From assembly GCF_024385525.1 (NCBI RefSeq), contig NZ_JANFLU010000011.1, positions 124,001 to 188,000 on the forward strand: a stretch of DNA of 64,000 nt. The letters run 5' to 3'. Below, in pieces: positions 46,436-55,757 of this stretch (positions are counted from its first letter, which is position 1; every line of letters starts with the position of its first letter). A model generated the notes under the pieces. That model was not told where the DNA came from. It saw only the letters and a program-made list of their open reading frames with translations, and ran no database searches. The stretch comes from Arthrobacter sp. zg-Y238 (GTDB lineage Bacteria > Actinomycetota > Actinomycetes > Actinomycetales > Micrococcaceae). The translations under genes were made by a program, and so were the position numbers.

Positions 46436-48279
46436 GGGGTTCCTTCCGTAAACAGCCCGGCGGTTTCCTCCGCGGAGAGCGAAGCCAGGGTGTCGGGGTT
46501 CGAGAAAACAAAGCGGACCGGGTGTCCAGGCGGCAACTGTGCGGCGACGGGCAGGTCCTGGGGAACGACGACGGCGATCACCGGGTAGCCGCCGGTGACC
46601 GGATGGTCGGCCAGGAACAATACGGGCAGGCCCGACGGCGGCACCTGCAGCGATCCGGCCACTACGCCTTCGCTGGGCAGTTCACCGTCCCGGACGCGTT
46701 CCAGCGGGGCGGCGTCCGGGTCCGCCGGGTCGGTGGCAAGCCGCACGCCGATCCGGTTGGACTCATTGGTGGCCAGCCAGGTCTGTGCGGTCAGGGCCGT
46801 TGCGGCGTCGGGACCGAACCAGTCCTGCCGGGGACCGGCCGTGATCCGGAGCAGGGTGGGTGCACGGCCGTCGCCCAGCGTGCCCGGGGCGGTGCCTTCG
46901 GGCAGGGGAGATGGTTCGGCGGTGCCGACCGGTACGACGCCGGGAACGTCACCGACCGGCAGGCGGGTGCCGGCGTCGAGCGGTGCCGGACCGATGCCGC
47001 TCATCGTGTCGGTGCTGCGGCTGCCCAGGACCGGATTCACGGCCAGCCCGCCGCGGACGGCCAGGTACGTACGGACACCGCGGAACGGTGTGCCCACCGT
47101 CAGGGTTTCGCCGTCCAGAAGGGCAAAAGGTGTGTTCCGGGGTGCGGGCCGGTCCCGGTCGCCGCCGGGGGATACGACGGCGGCCGGCGCCTCTGCGCCG
47201 GACAACGCCAGGACCGTGTCGCCGTGCGCGGCCAGCTCCAGGCCGCCGAGCAGGTTCTCTATCACGGCGGCGTCCGCGGGGTTGCCGACCATTCGGTTCG
47301 CCTGCCGGGCGGAACGGGTGTCGGCGGCACCGGCAACGGAGACGCCGAGGTCCGCATAACCGGGGCGGCCCAGATCCTGGATCAGGGACTGGAGGCCTGG
47401 CGTGGTTACCTCGAGAGTCGTCTGGTCGCGTTGGATGGGCGCATCGTCACCTTGCGCGGGCGGGAAAGTCCCATCGTCCCTTAGACACCTCGTTCGTTCC
47501 TCACTCGGCGATGCGGGACTCGCGGGACTTTCCAGCCCCGACCGGGCTGGGGATGCGGAGTCCGCAGTCTCCCGAGTTCCGTCAGGTGACTCAACCCCAT
47601 CCGTCTGAGCTGTCTTGGTGGTAATCAATTCCCTGACAGGTCGGAAGATGACCGAATCGCCCGGACGGATGAGAGCCGGCGATTCGCGGGAAAGGTCCCA
47701 TAGCTTGGCATTGGTATGGCCGATCAATTGCCAGCCGCCGGGGGATTCACGGGGGTAGACCGCTGAATAGTCACCGGCCAGGGCAACCGAGCCGGCCGGA
47801 ACCGCCTTGCGGGGGGTGCTGCGGCGCGGAACGTTCAGCGCGGGATCCCCGCCGACGAGGTAGGTGAAGCCGGGGGCGAAGCCGCCGAACCCGCCGGTCC
47901 ACGCCGTGCCGGTGTGCGCCTGAACCACCGCCTCTTCGGAGAGGCCGGTGAGCCGGGCCACCTCGGCGAGGTCCTCGCCGTCGTACACCGTGTCAATGGT
48001 GACCGTGCGGGCATCGGACAGCGCGGCGTGGCTGAAGTCCAGGCGCTCCAGAAGCCGGACGGCGGCCACGGTGTCGCGGCGGCCGGCGAACCGGACCAGT
48101 ACGGTTCCGGCGGCGGCCAGCGCATCAATCTGCCCTGGCAGCGGCGAGGACTGCAACCGGGCATGGAGGGCGACGACGTCGGCCAGCGAGTCGAGCTCGA
48201 CCAGCAGCGCCCTGGTGCCGGCGGGGCGGATGGCGCCGATCCGCGGCCCGCCCTCGGTCGAGCCAGGAACTGTACTCAC
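46432..48279 (-). CDS. Fused 5-oxoprolinase subunits PxpB-PxpC (KipI-KipA / AHS1-AHS2)
   Basis: A 615-residue fusion. Residues about 15-225 are AHS1/PxpB ([63 protein letters not shown]). A roughly 65-residue hydrophilic Ser/Pro/Glu/Asp linker follows. From about 290 comes AHS2/PxpC ([20 protein letters not shown] then [20 protein letters not shown]). PxpABC is the ATP-dependent bacterial 5-oxoprolinase that opens 5-oxoproline to glutamate; separate or fused B-C genes both occur. Four-base overlaps link it to pxpA upstream and the biotin carboxylase downstream. The linker DNA carries inverted repeats, suggesting how the fusion arose. Confidence 0.9.
   Translation of the reverse strand: MSTVPGSTEGGPRIGAIRPAGTRALLVELDSLADVVALHARLQSSPLPGQIDALAAAGTVLVRFAGRRDTVAAVRLLERLDFSHAALSDARTVTIDTVYDGEDLAEVARLTGLSEEAVVQAHTGTAWTGGFGGFAPGFTYLVGGDPALNVPRRSTPRKAVPAGSVALAGDYSAVYPRESPGGWQLIGHTNAKLWDLSRESPALIRPGDSVIFRPVRELITTKTAQTDGVESPDGTRETADSASPARSGLESPASPASPSEERTRCLRDDGTFPPAQGDDAPIQRDQTTLEVTTPGLQSLIQDLGRPGYADLGVSVAGAADTRSARQANRMVGNPADAAVIENLLGGLELAAHGDTVLALSGAEAPAAVVSPGGDRDRPAPRNTPFALLDGETLTVGTPFRGVRTYLAVRGGLAVNPVLGSRSTDTMSGIGPAPLDAGTRLPVGDVPGVVPVGTAEPSPLPEGTAPGTLGDGRAPTLLRITAGPRQDWFGPDAATALTAQTWLATNESNRIGVRLATDPADPDAAPLERVRDGELPSEGVVAGSLQVPPSGLPVLFLADHPVTGGYPVIAVVVPQDLPVAAQLPPGHPVRFVFSNPDTLASLSAEETAGLFTEGTP
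47461..47565. repeat. Inverted-repeat-rich stretch inside the PxpB-PxpC linker
   Basis: GGAAAGTCCC (47463-47472) faces GGGACTTTCC (47524-47533). CCAGCCC/GGGCTGG (47532-47538, 47544-47550) and the palindrome GCGGAGTCCGC (47555-47565) follow at once. Dense symmetry of this kind is typical of short repetitive intergenic elements rather than coding sequence, and it coincides exactly with the non-conserved linker between two normally separate proteins. Confidence 0.45.
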
Positions 48280-49034
48280 ACGAAACTCTGGATGGTGACT
48301 CCGGCGCTTTCCAGGCCGGCACGCACGGCCCGGGCCATGGCCACGGCGCCGGGGGTGTCGCCGTGTACGCAGATGGACTCTGCGGACATGGGGATTTCGG
48401 TGCCGTCGACGGCAGTAATGGTGCCCTGGGTGGCCAGGCGGACCATGTTGGTGGTGACCTGGTCGGGGTCGTGGATCACCGCGTTGGCTTCACGTCGGGA
48501 CACCAGTGTGCCGTCGGGGTTGTAGTTGCGGTCGGCGAAGGCCTCGGTGACGCCGCGCAGGCCGGCATCGGCGGCAATGTCCAGGGCAACGGCGCCGGGC
48601 AGCAGCAGGACAGGTAGGTCCTTGTCGAAGGTGCGGACCGCGTCGATCACGGCCTTGGCATGGACTTCGTGCCGCACGATGGTGTTGTACAACGCACCGT
48701 GGGGCTTGACGTAGCGGATGTCGGAACCGGCCGCGCGGGCCATCGCCTGCAGCGCGCCGAGCTGGTAGAGCACGTCGTCGAACAGTTCGGTGTAGGAGCA
48801 GTCCAGGAAACGGCGGCCGAAGCCGGCCAGGTCCCGGTAGGCGGGGTGGGCGCCGATGGTGACGCCGGCGGTGACGGCGTCGCGGCAGGTCTGGGCGATG
48901 GTGGACGGATCGCCGGCGTGGAAGCCGCAGGCCACGTTGGCACTGGAGACGGATTCGAAGACGGCGGCGTCGTCGCCCATCCTCCAGTTGCCGAAGGACT
49001 CGCCCACGTCGCTGTTCAGGTCAATGACGGTCAT
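48276..49034 (-). CDS. pxpA: 5-oxoprolinase subunit PxpA (LamB/YcsF family)
   Basis: A 252-residue protein matching the whole LamB/YcsF family: [52 protein letters not shown], and then [10 protein letters not shown] plus a conserved [13 protein letters not shown]. It is the catalytic partner of PxpBC in ATP-dependent hydrolysis of 5-oxoproline to glutamate, which clears a spontaneously formed damage product and allows its use as nutrient. It heads the operon; a GGGAGGCAGGA ribosome binding site precedes ATG 49034, and the operator palindrome lies 57 bases upstream. Confidence 0.94.
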   Translation of the reverse strand: MTVIDLNSDVGESFGNWRMGDDAAVFESVSSANVACGFHAGDPSTIAQTCRDAVTAGVTIGAHPAYRDLAGFGRRFLDCSYTELFDDVLYQLGALQAMARAAGSDIRYVKPHGALYNTIVRHEVHAKAVIDAVRTFDKDLPVLLLPGAVALDIAADAGLRGVTEAFADRNYNPDGTLVSRREANAVIHDPDQVTTNMVRLATQGTITAVDGTEIPMSAESICVHGDTPGAVAMARAVRAGLESAGVTIQSFV

Positions 49035-49090
49035 GGTCCTGCCTCCCGCTTCTTGTGCAATGTGTTCCTACAGTGTGCCCGGTCACGTCG

Positions 49091-49105
49091 GATTGTTCAA
49101 CAATC
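49091..49105. promoter_or_regulatory. Operator palindrome GATTGTTCAACAATC of pxpA
   Basis: A perfect palindrome with 7-bp arms around a central C, 57 bases before the pxpA start. The same core occurs twice before the second NRAMP-like gene, 11 kb away across the KAP insertion, tying both arms of the locus to one regulator, probably the GntR/FCD protein. Confidence 0.7.
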
Positions 49106-49293
49106 TGTGGTTTGTGGCTGGTGTTGGCAGGCCACGGTTTCGGCTGCGGTACAAAGTATTGTGCTCCCGCGGGTGCCGTTGCGGGAGGCCTGGCAAGAGT
49201 GGCCGTGACCGGTGAGACCACGGGCTGGAGATCAGCGGGGTCTTCGGGGATCCGTCCTATCCGGAGGGGTGGCCTGGGATGCCACCTGCCGTG

Positions 49294-50688
49294 CTACCCG
49301 GTGGGCACGATGTTGTGGTTCCGCCGGAAGAGGTTCTGCGGGTCGTAGGCGGTCTTCAGTGCGGTGAGCCGGGCCAGCTTGTCCGGGCCGTAGACGGACG
49401 GGGCGGTGCCCTGCGACACCGGATCCTCGGCGCCCATGAAGTTCACGTACTGCGCGCCGGAGGAAAACGGTTCCACCGCCTTCGCCAGCCCGCGGACAAA
49501 AGCCGTGTGGGCGGCGTCGTCCGCCGGGTCCTGCCAGAAGCCGTAAATGTTCAGCCAGTAGGGGGCATCCCGGGTGGGAAAGGCGGTGGCGTCGTCCGCC
49601 ACCCGGCCGTAGGCGCCACCCAGATGGTGGATGTCAAAGCCGGTCCCGCGCCAGGTCTGTTCACAGCCGGCACGGACCAGGGCGTCGATGGCGGCGTCAT
49701 CCAGTCGGTCGATGGAGGCGTTTTTCCAGTAAGCGCGTGAGCCTGGCGGGAAGGTTGAGTCCATGGCCGTCTGCCAGTCGGACCAGGGCACCGCTTCCAC
49801 TGCCTCGATGTCAGGGGGAGCTGCCGCGGCAAGCTGCCGGATCAGCGCGGCTCCGGCCTCCCGGTCCGGGTCCGCCCAGGCGAGTCCGATCACCATCAGC
49901 GGCTGGTCCCCCATGTCCCATTCCTCCGCCGGTACCAGAAAACTGATGATGGTGGTCATCTCATCGGGCAGATCGGCCGCCCACGCGTCAAAAGCGGCGA
50001 GCGCCTGGTGCCAGTGCATGTTGCCGTACGCCAGATTCCCGCTGAGGACCTGCGCGGGCAGCGGATGCGCGGAGAAGGTAAAGGAAGAAACGACGCCGAA
50101 GTTCCCGCCCCCGCCGCGCAGCCCCCAGAACAGTTCCGAATGATCATCGGCGGATGCGTGGACGGACTCGCCGTCGGAGGTGACGACGTCGGCCGCCTCC
50201 AGGTTGTCGATGCTCAGTCCATGCGCGCGGGTCAGCCAGCCGACACCCCCGCCGAGGGTCAGCCCGGCCACCCCCGTGCCGGACACGACGCCCAGGGGAA
50301 CGGCCAGGCCGTAGGGTTCGGTGGCGGCGTCGACGTCGCCAATGGTGGCGCCCGCCTGCACTGTAACGGTGCCGCTGTCCACGTCTACGCTGACGTCCCG
50401 CAGGCCACCCATATCCAGTACGATCCCGTCCGCAACCGTCCCGTTCCCCGCCACGTTGTGCCCGCCGCCGCGGACCGCCAGCGGCAGGTCCCACTGCTGG
50501 GCGAAGGCGAGGACCGGGGCGATGTCCTCAACGGTGCCGGCTCGCACCACCATCGCGGGCAGGACGTCGATCATGCCGTTCCAGACGCGCCGGGCGTCGT
50601 CGTAAGTCTCATCCTGCGGCAGGACAACGGAACCGGTCAGGGACGCCCGCAGGTCCGCAACGGAGTCCGGGGAAAACTGGGGGTCCAT
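49294..50688 (-). CDS. BBE-type FAD-linked oxidoreductase
   Basis: A 464-residue protein of the FAD_binding_4 plus BBE architecture. The N-terminal FAD domain has AVRGGGHNVAGNGTVADGIV, whose His is the usual covalent FAD attachment site. GLTLGGGVGWLTRAHGLSID lacks the second-attachment Cys of bicovalent members (Val in its place). LFWGLRGGGGNFGVVSSFTF follows, and the BBE end is YDPQNLFRRNHNI. Relatives include 6-hydroxy-D-nicotine oxidase and many sugar or alkaloid oxidases. The protein has no signal peptide; the substrate is unknown. It is divergent from the GH3 gene. Confidence 0.88.
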   Translation of the reverse strand: MDPQFSPDSVADLRASLTGSVVLPQDETYDDARRVWNGMIDVLPAMVVRAGTVEDIAPVLAFAQQWDLPLAVRGGGHNVAGNGTVADGIVLDMGGLRDVSVDVDSGTVTVQAGATIGDVDAATEPYGLAVPLGVVSGTGVAGLTLGGGVGWLTRAHGLSIDNLEAADVVTSDGESVHASADDHSELFWGLRGGGGNFGVVSSFTFSAHPLPAQVLSGNLAYGNMHWHQALAAFDAWAADLPDEMTTIISFLVPAEEWDMGDQPLMVIGLAWADPDREAGAALIRQLAAAAPPDIEAVEAVPWSDWQTAMDSTFPPGSRAYWKNASIDRLDDAAIDALVRAGCEQTWRGTGFDIHHLGGAYGRVADDATAFPTRDAPYWLNIYGFWQDPADDAAHTAFVRGLAKAVEPFSSGAQYVNFMGAEDPVSQGTAPSVYGPDKLARLTALKTAYDPQNLFRRNHNIVPTG

Positions 50689-51070
50689 GGCGTTACACCG
50701 CCTTCACGCGGCAACCGCCGGACGCCCGGATGGTGTCCGGTCCTTTGGTTTTTCTGCCGCTGTAAAAAAGTCTTTGCCTGCGGCCCGGGGGAATCAAGGG
50801 GTTCCCGGTGCGAGCAGCCCGGCACGGAAGCTAATTCCCGCCTCCCGGACCCGATACCGCGAACCTTGGTTGTTCCTTCCAGCCCGGCCCCATAGCGTCC
50901 TTCCTGCACTCGCACCGCCGTCCCGCCACCCGGGACGGCAAGTCAGCTGCACGGGCCGCCCGCCGGGGAGGGGCCAGCCTGTTCTGCGACTTCGCATCTT
51001 GACGGATGCGGCAACTGACACCGCTGCGCCCCTGGGGGTGAGACGCAAGCCCAGTATGAGGGAACCCGCC
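50689..51070. other. 382-bp divergent intergenic region
   Basis: This lies between the BBE oxidoreductase (minus) and GH3 (plus) genes. It includes a T-rich patch (GGTTTTTCTGCCGCTG near 50753) and GC-rich sequence toward the GH3 gene. No convincing promoter, operator or small gene was recognised, although both gene promoters must be here. Confidence 0.4.
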
Positions 51071-53839
51071 ATGCATCAACGAAAGAAATCAGTACGACTC
51101 GGGCTGGCGTCGCTTGCAGCGATGCTGGTTGCCGGAACCCTTTATCCAGCCGGTGCCGCTGCGGCACCCTTAGCACCCGAAACCCGGATTTCGCTCCCGG
51201 CCCAGGCGCCGTCGGGCATGCCGTGGATGGACCCGGAACTGTCACCGGATGAACGGGCGGACCTGGTGGTCGCCGTGATGACCCTGGAACAGAAGGTGAC
51301 CTACCTGATCCAAAGCGGCGGACCGGGACTGCCGGAACTGGGCCTGCCGCCCATCCGCAGCAAGGACGGCTGCTGCGGACTTGCCCTGGAAACCCAGGAC
51401 ACCACGGCGCTGCCGGCCGGAGTGGGACTCGCGTCCTCCTTCAGCCCGGAACTCGCGCAGGCCTACGGCGCTGTGGGCGGAGAAGAAGCCCGGGCGACCG
51501 GCTACAACGCCATCGCCGGCCCCACCATGGACCTGGTCCGGACGCCCTTCAACGGACGGATGTGGGAAGACCTCGGCGAGGACCCAATGCTGAGCGGCGA
51601 CATTGCCGCGGGGCAGGTGCAAGGTGAGCAGAGCGCGGACATCTCGGCCCTGCCCAAGCACTACAACCTGAACAACTTCGAGACCCGCCGCGGGCACGTG
51701 AACGTCCTGGTGGACGAGCGGACCCTGCAGGAGACCTACACCCGCCCCTGGGAAACCATGGTGACCGAGGGTGATCCCGGCGCCATCATGTGCGCTTTCA
51801 ACCGGGTGAACGGACCGTTCTCCTGCGGCAACGACACGCTGCTCAACCAGATCCTCAAGGGCCAGCTGGGCTTCCCGGGGTTTGTCTCCTCGGACTTCAA
51901 CGCCGCGCACAGTTTCGAGGACTATGCGGCCGGGCTCGACGTCGCCGGGCCGGGCCTCGAATTCTCCGGACCCGCGCTCCTGGCGGCGGTGCAGAACGGG
52001 CAGGTCTCCGAGGAACGGGTGACCGACGCCGCCCGCCGGGTGGCGCGCACCATGTTCGACAAGGGCATTGTGGACAACCCGCCGGTCGGCTCCTTCATCA
52101 ATCCGCAGCCGGCCGATCCGCCGGTTCCCGCGGAAATGCTCGACGAGCACGCCGAGGTGGCGGAGCAGGCCGCCCTCGAAGCGGCGGTGCTTTTGAAGAA
52201 CGAGGGCAGGACCCTGCCGCTGGATGACGACGCCGGGTCCGTCGCGGTCATCGGTTCCGACGCCGACTGGTACATCGACGGCGGCGGCAGTGGTGCCATT
52301 CCGAACCCGGCCCGGCTGACCACCATCCTGGACGGGATCACCGCGCGGGCACCGGGATCCGCCGTCGACTGGGTGCCCGGCACCGATCCGGTTTCTCTGG
52401 GCGACACGATTCCCGGTCCGGCGCCGGTCCCCAGCGGCGTGCTGACGGAACTGTCCGCGAGCTACTGGACCGGGATCAATACCTTCGAGGGCGAACCGGC
52501 GCTGGCCCGGGACGAGCTGCAGGTCAATCTGCGGACCGGTATCTCGGCCGACACCATCAACACCTCGCAGGTGCCCGGCGTCGGCCCGCAGCTGGCGTCG
52601 CAGCCGATTTCGGCCCGCTGGACCGGAACGCTGGTGGCTCCCTCCACGGGGACCTACACGTTGTCGCTCACCCATCTGGGCACCGCACGGCTGTTCCTGG
52701 ACGAGCAGGAAGTCATCACCGGACCGGCGGCGCCCTTCGGCACCCAGGAAGCAACCGTGGACCTGACCGCCGGACAGAATGTGGCCGTGCGGATCGACTA
52801 CACCACGGACGCGCCCAACCAGTTCAACGGCGGACTCAATGACCAGCCCGGAGCCATGATGCGCTTCGGCTGGACTCCGCCGGAGGACGTCCTGCCGCCG
52901 GCCATGGCCGAAGCGGTGGCTCTCGCCGCCGAGTCCGAAGTGGCCGTGATCGTGGCGCGGGACTACACCGGGGAGGCCGCTGACCGCGGATCGCTGGTGC
53001 TTCCCCAGGACCAGGACCGGCTCATCTCCGCGGTCTCGGCAGTGAACCCGAACACCGTCGTCGTACTGGCTACGAGCGGTCCGGTGACCATGCCGTGGAT
53101 CGAGGACGTCCCGTCGGTGATGGAAATCTGGTACCCCGGGCAGGCACAGGGAACATCGACGGCGGCGTTGCTGTTCGGCGACGCGAACCCATCCGGCAAG
53201 CTGCCGGTCACCTTCCCGGCCAGTGATGAGCAGGCCGTCCAGGTGGCACCGCCTAACCCGTTCTCGCTCATTGAGATCGTGGACCCCGAGGTGCCCTATG
53301 TTGAGGGTGTGTTCGTGGGTTACAAGGGGTATCTCGAGCAGGGGCTGACGCCGCTGTTCCCCTTCGGCCACGGCCTGTCCTACACCCAGTTCGACTACGG
53401 GAAACTGCGGACCACGCACAAGGTGGACGCCTCCGATCCGGAGGCTGCGGTGTCGGTGCGGGTATGGAACACGGGACACTACACCGGCGAAGAAACACTG
53501 CAGGTGTACGTGGGCAACCTGCCCACCGATGTTCCGACGCCGGCCCTGCAGCTCGCCGGGTACGGCAGCGTGACGCTGGCGCCGGGGGAGTCGGACCGGG
53601 TGGAGATCGAACTGGATCCGCGCTCCCTGCAGTACTGGGACGAGACCGAGGGTGCCTGGGTGACTCCCACCGGGGAGGTCCCCGTCTATGTGGGCCGCTC
53701 GGTGGAGGATATCCGGCTGGCCGGAAGCCTGTACGTCAGTGACAAGGGCGGCGGCCACCACGGCCACCATGGACACCACGGCCATCCGGGTCATCACGGT
53801 GGCTGGGGCGGGGGTGGACACGGGGGAGGCCGCGGCTAG
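51071..53839 (+). CDS. Secreted GH3 beta-glucosidase with PA14 insert and His-rich tail
   Basis: A 922-residue exported enzyme. Signal peptide at 1-32 (RKKSVRLGL, hydrophobic core, AGAAAA cleavage region). The GH3 N-terminal domain contains KHYNLNNFETRRGHVNVLVD, and the nucleophile is Asp275 in GFVSSDFNAAHS. The GH3 C-terminal domain is split by a PA14 carbohydrate-binding domain at about 460-590 (ISARWTGTLVAPSTGTYTLSL). A fibronectin III-like domain comes near 800-885. The last 30 residues are Gly/His-rich (GHHGHHGHHGHPGHHGG), likely metal-binding. Layout fits beta-glucosidases or related beta-glycosidases. GAGGGAA precedes ATG 51071; ATG 51056 is an alternative. Confidence 0.9.
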   Translation: MHQRKKSVRLGLASLAAMLVAGTLYPAGAAAAPLAPETRISLPAQAPSGMPWMDPELSPDERADLVVAVMTLEQKVTYLIQSGGPGLPELGLPPIRSKDGCCGLALETQDTTALPAGVGLASSFSPELAQAYGAVGGEEARATGYNAIAGPTMDLVRTPFNGRMWEDLGEDPMLSGDIAAGQVQGEQSADISALPKHYNLNNFETRRGHVNVLVDERTLQETYTRPWETMVTEGDPGAIMCAFNRVNGPFSCGNDTLLNQILKGQLGFPGFVSSDFNAAHSFEDYAAGLDVAGPGLEFSGPALLAAVQNGQVSEERVTDAARRVARTMFDKGIVDNPPVGSFINPQPADPPVPAEMLDEHAEVAEQAALEAAVLLKNEGRTLPLDDDAGSVAVIGSDADWYIDGGGSGAIPNPARLTTILDGITARAPGSAVDWVPGTDPVSLGDTIPGPAPVPSGVLTELSASYWTGINTFEGEPALARDELQVNLRTGISADTINTSQVPGVGPQLASQPISARWTGTLVAPSTGTYTLSLTHLGTARLFLDEQEVITGPAAPFGTQEATVDLTAGQNVAVRIDYTTDAPNQFNGGLNDQPGAMMRFGWTPPEDVLPPAMAEAVALAAESEVAVIVARDYTGEAADRGSLVLPQDQDRLISAVSAVNPNTVVVLATSGPVTMPWIEDVPSVMEIWYPGQAQGTSTAALLFGDANPSGKLPVTFPASDEQAVQVAPPNPFSLIEIVDPEVPYVEGVFVGYKGYLEQGLTPLFPFGHGLSYTQFDYGKLRTTHKVDASDPEAAVSVRVWNTGHYTGEETLQVYVGNLPTDVPTPALQLAGYGSVTLAPGESDRVEIELDPRSLQYWDETEGAWVTPTGEVPVYVGRSVEDIRLAGSLYVSDKGGGHHGHHGHHGHPGHHGGWGGGGHGGGRG

Positions 53840-53872
53840 ACGGGGTTGCCGCTGACCGCGAACCGGAAAGTA

Positions 53873-53916
53873 AAAAGGCCTCCCGGAACGACTACTCGTC
53901 GTCGGGGAGGCCTTTT
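53873..53916 (+). terminator. Terminator of the GH3 gene
   Basis: AAAAGGCCTCCC (53873-53884) pairs perfectly with GGGAGGCCTTTT (53905-53916), with a 20-base loop that can itself fold and a U-run at the end: the classical intrinsic terminator form, 34 bases after the stop. Confidence 0.85.
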
Positions 53917-54126
53917 ACGTCAACCTGGTGCGTGCCTAGCCGGGTGAGGTGTTATGGGTCACGTGGCCGCGTTCCGGAAGCTGCTGTCGTTACACTTTCG
54001 GTGCTTCCGGATCACCCAAAACCGGGGCAATCCGGGGGCCGTAACTGAAACAATAGGAAAGGCGGCTTACTTGTTCGAGCCGCCCATACAGCCACAGTCT
54101 CATGCCCGTGAATGGAGCCCCCCGAA

Positions 54127-54516
54127 GTGCCTTCCGAATCAGCCCAGCCGTTTGAAATTTCCGAAACGGACCGCGTCACCGTCTACGGTGCGAAGAACTT
54201 CCCGGAGGTGGCCGGGTTGCTGCCCGACTCCGCGTTCCTTGCCGAAGATGACGGCCGCTTCCCGGCCGACGTCGTGCTGCTGTTCGTAGGCTCCGCTGCC
54301 GATTTGGCACATGACCTGGCCACGGCCGCTGCCGCCGTCGAGCCCGGCGGATCCCTCTGGGTCTGCTATCCGACGGCAGAGATCGACGGCGGCGCCCCGG
54401 ACCTGAACCGGGACACAGTGGCTTCCCTCGTTGAAACGAATGACTGGGAGCCCGTGGGCGACGCCGTGCTCAACAGCCAGTGGTCTGCGGTGCACGGGCG
54501 GCCGGCCGGAAAGTAA
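54127..54516 (+). CDS. Hypothetical 129-residue acidic protein
   Basis: The protein begins MPSESAQPFEISETDRVTVY if GTG 54127 is used (GGAG nine bases upstream); ATG 54112 is an in-frame alternative. It looks like a small Rossmann-type alpha/beta domain: VTVYGAKNFPEVAGLLP, ADVVLLFVGSAADLAHDLAT, and AVEPGGSLWVCYPTAEIDG. The pattern resembles the C-terminal part of DUF3052-like proteins but I cannot assign it firmly. It is free-standing between the GH3 terminator and a VOC gene. The 287 bases upstream hold nothing recognised other than that terminator. Confidence 0.65.
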   Translation: MPSESAQPFEISETDRVTVYGAKNFPEVAGLLPDSAFLAEDDGRFPADVVLLFVGSAADLAHDLATAAAAVEPGGSLWVCYPTAEIDGGAPDLNRDTVASLVETNDWEPVGDAVLNSQWSAVHGRPAGK

Positions 54517-54655
54517 GGCTGGGAAGTAAAGCAGGGGAATCCGCCGGGCCGGACCGCGCAGCAGCGGTGCGGAATTAGGTCCGGCGGCTTCCGCAGGGAT
54601 GGTCGTCGGCGCATACTCGGGAGCATCTGATCCGTTCCCCCGAGAGGAGACCGCT

Positions 54656-55090
54656 ATGCCCTCGAACATGAACCCGTACCTCAACTTCCGGGACAACGCT
54701 GCGGAAGCGATGTCCTTCTACCAGGACGTCTTCGGCGGCACCCTGGAAAGCTCCACATTCGCGGAAATGAACATGTCCGACGACCCGTCCGAGGCAAACA
54801 AGATCATGCACTCGACGCTCACCACGGACAGCGGTTTTGTGCTGATGGCCTCGGATACGCCCAACGCGATGGCCGGGCCGGAAAGCGTGGCCCCTGATTC
54901 CAGCAACGGCTATGCCATTGCACTGAGCGGCGACAACAGCGACGAGCTGCGCGGCTACTGGGACAAGCTGCTCGACGGCGGCCAGATGACCCTGCCGCTG
55001 GAAAAGGCACCCTGGGGTGATGTGTTCGGCATGGTGACCGACCGGTTCGGAACCAGCTGGATGATCAGCATCGAGACTGAGGACTCCTAG
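54656..55090 (+). CDS. VOC-family protein (PhnB/3-demethylubiquinone-like)
   Basis: A 144-residue VOC protein: MNPYLNFRDNAAEAMSFYQD then VFGGTLESSTFAEM, IMHSTLTTDSGFVLMASDTP, and ending with WGDVFGMVTDRFGTSWMISI, which matches the PhnB-like subgroup. Activity is not known for most members. GAGAGGAGA a few bases before ATG 54656 is one of the best ribosome binding sites in the window and suggests high expression. Confidence 0.88.
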   Translation: MPSNMNPYLNFRDNAAEAMSFYQDVFGGTLESSTFAEMNMSDDPSEANKIMHSTLTTDSGFVLMASDTPNAMAGPESVAPDSSNGYAIALSGDNSDELRGYWDKLLDGGQMTLPLEKAPWGDVFGMVTDRFGTSWMISIETEDS

Positions 55091-55144
55091 AACCCGATCC
55101 GTCCGGCACGGGAGCAGCGCGCGGCCCCGCCGCGTGACGGCGGC

Positions 55145-55678
55145 TCAGCTCCCTCCGCCGGATTGCGTTGCCGCCCACTCCGCGACCCGGCGGGCGCTCT
55201 CCTCCTCGGAGAGGTCCTCCACCCGGGACATCACTGACCAGCGCACCCCGAATGGGTCACGGATACTGGCGAAGCGGTCTCCCGAGACAAAGGTTGTCAG
55301 TGGTTCGCGGATAACGGCACCGGCCGCCGCTGCGCGCGTGACGGTCTGGTCCGCATCGGCGCAGTAGAGCCCGAGCGAGTAGCAGTCGTTGTCCCCTTCC
55401 GGTGGTAGTACCAGCCCGAAAGCCGGATTGGGCTCGCCCAGCTGCAGCCGGCCCATTCCAAAGTCGAGGTCGGCGTGCACCACGACGCCGTCCATCTCGG
55501 TTATGTCCACCACCCGGGCCCCGAACACGTCACGATAAAACGCGATGGCGTTTCGGGCATCCGGTACGGCCAGGAACGGGGTCAGGCTGGTGGCGCCGTG
55601 CGGGATCCCGCCGGTGGTGTGTTCACCGGTGAGGCCGGCTGTGGTTTTGTCTGAAGTGGTGTTGTCTGTGGATGTCAT
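55145..55678 (-). CDS. VOC-family protein divergent from AraC regulator
   Basis: A 177-residue VOC protein. The first 30 residues are a Thr/Asp/Gly-rich leader, then SLTPFLAVPDARNAIAFYRD, VVHADLDFGMGRLQLGEPNP and FASIRDPFGVRWSVMSRVED. A VOC fold with a conserved DPFG near the end is common among glyoxalase-like proteins. ATG 55678 follows TAGCCT by six bases and lacks a Shine-Dalgarno, so it may be leaderless. It is divergent from an AraC-type regulator that probably controls it. Confidence 0.86.
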   Translation of the reverse strand: MTSTDNTTSDKTTAGLTGEHTTGGIPHGATSLTPFLAVPDARNAIAFYRDVFGARVVDITEMDGVVVHADLDFGMGRLQLGEPNPAFGLVLPPEGDNDCYSLGLYCADADQTVTRAAAAGAVIREPLTTFVSGDRFASIRDPFGVRWSVMSRVEDLSEEESARRVAEWAATQSGGGS

Positions 55679-55684
55679 GATGCA

Positions 55685-55690
55685 AGGCTA
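55685..55690 (-). promoter_or_regulatory. -10 box of leaderless VOC gene
   Basis: TAGCCT on the minus strand, then TGCATC, then ATG 55678. Confidence 0.45.
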
Positions 55691-55757
55691 GGCAGCAGCA
55701 ATATGGCGACGCTTGAAGATTCACGACAGGCCCGGAAGCAATAGAAATGAGCAGGCT

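Noticed and set aside
51242-53821. An 859-codon minus-strand open frame
   Set aside because: It lies wholly antisense to the GH3 gene, whose motifs and signal peptide are unambiguous; long antisense frames are expected at this GC content.
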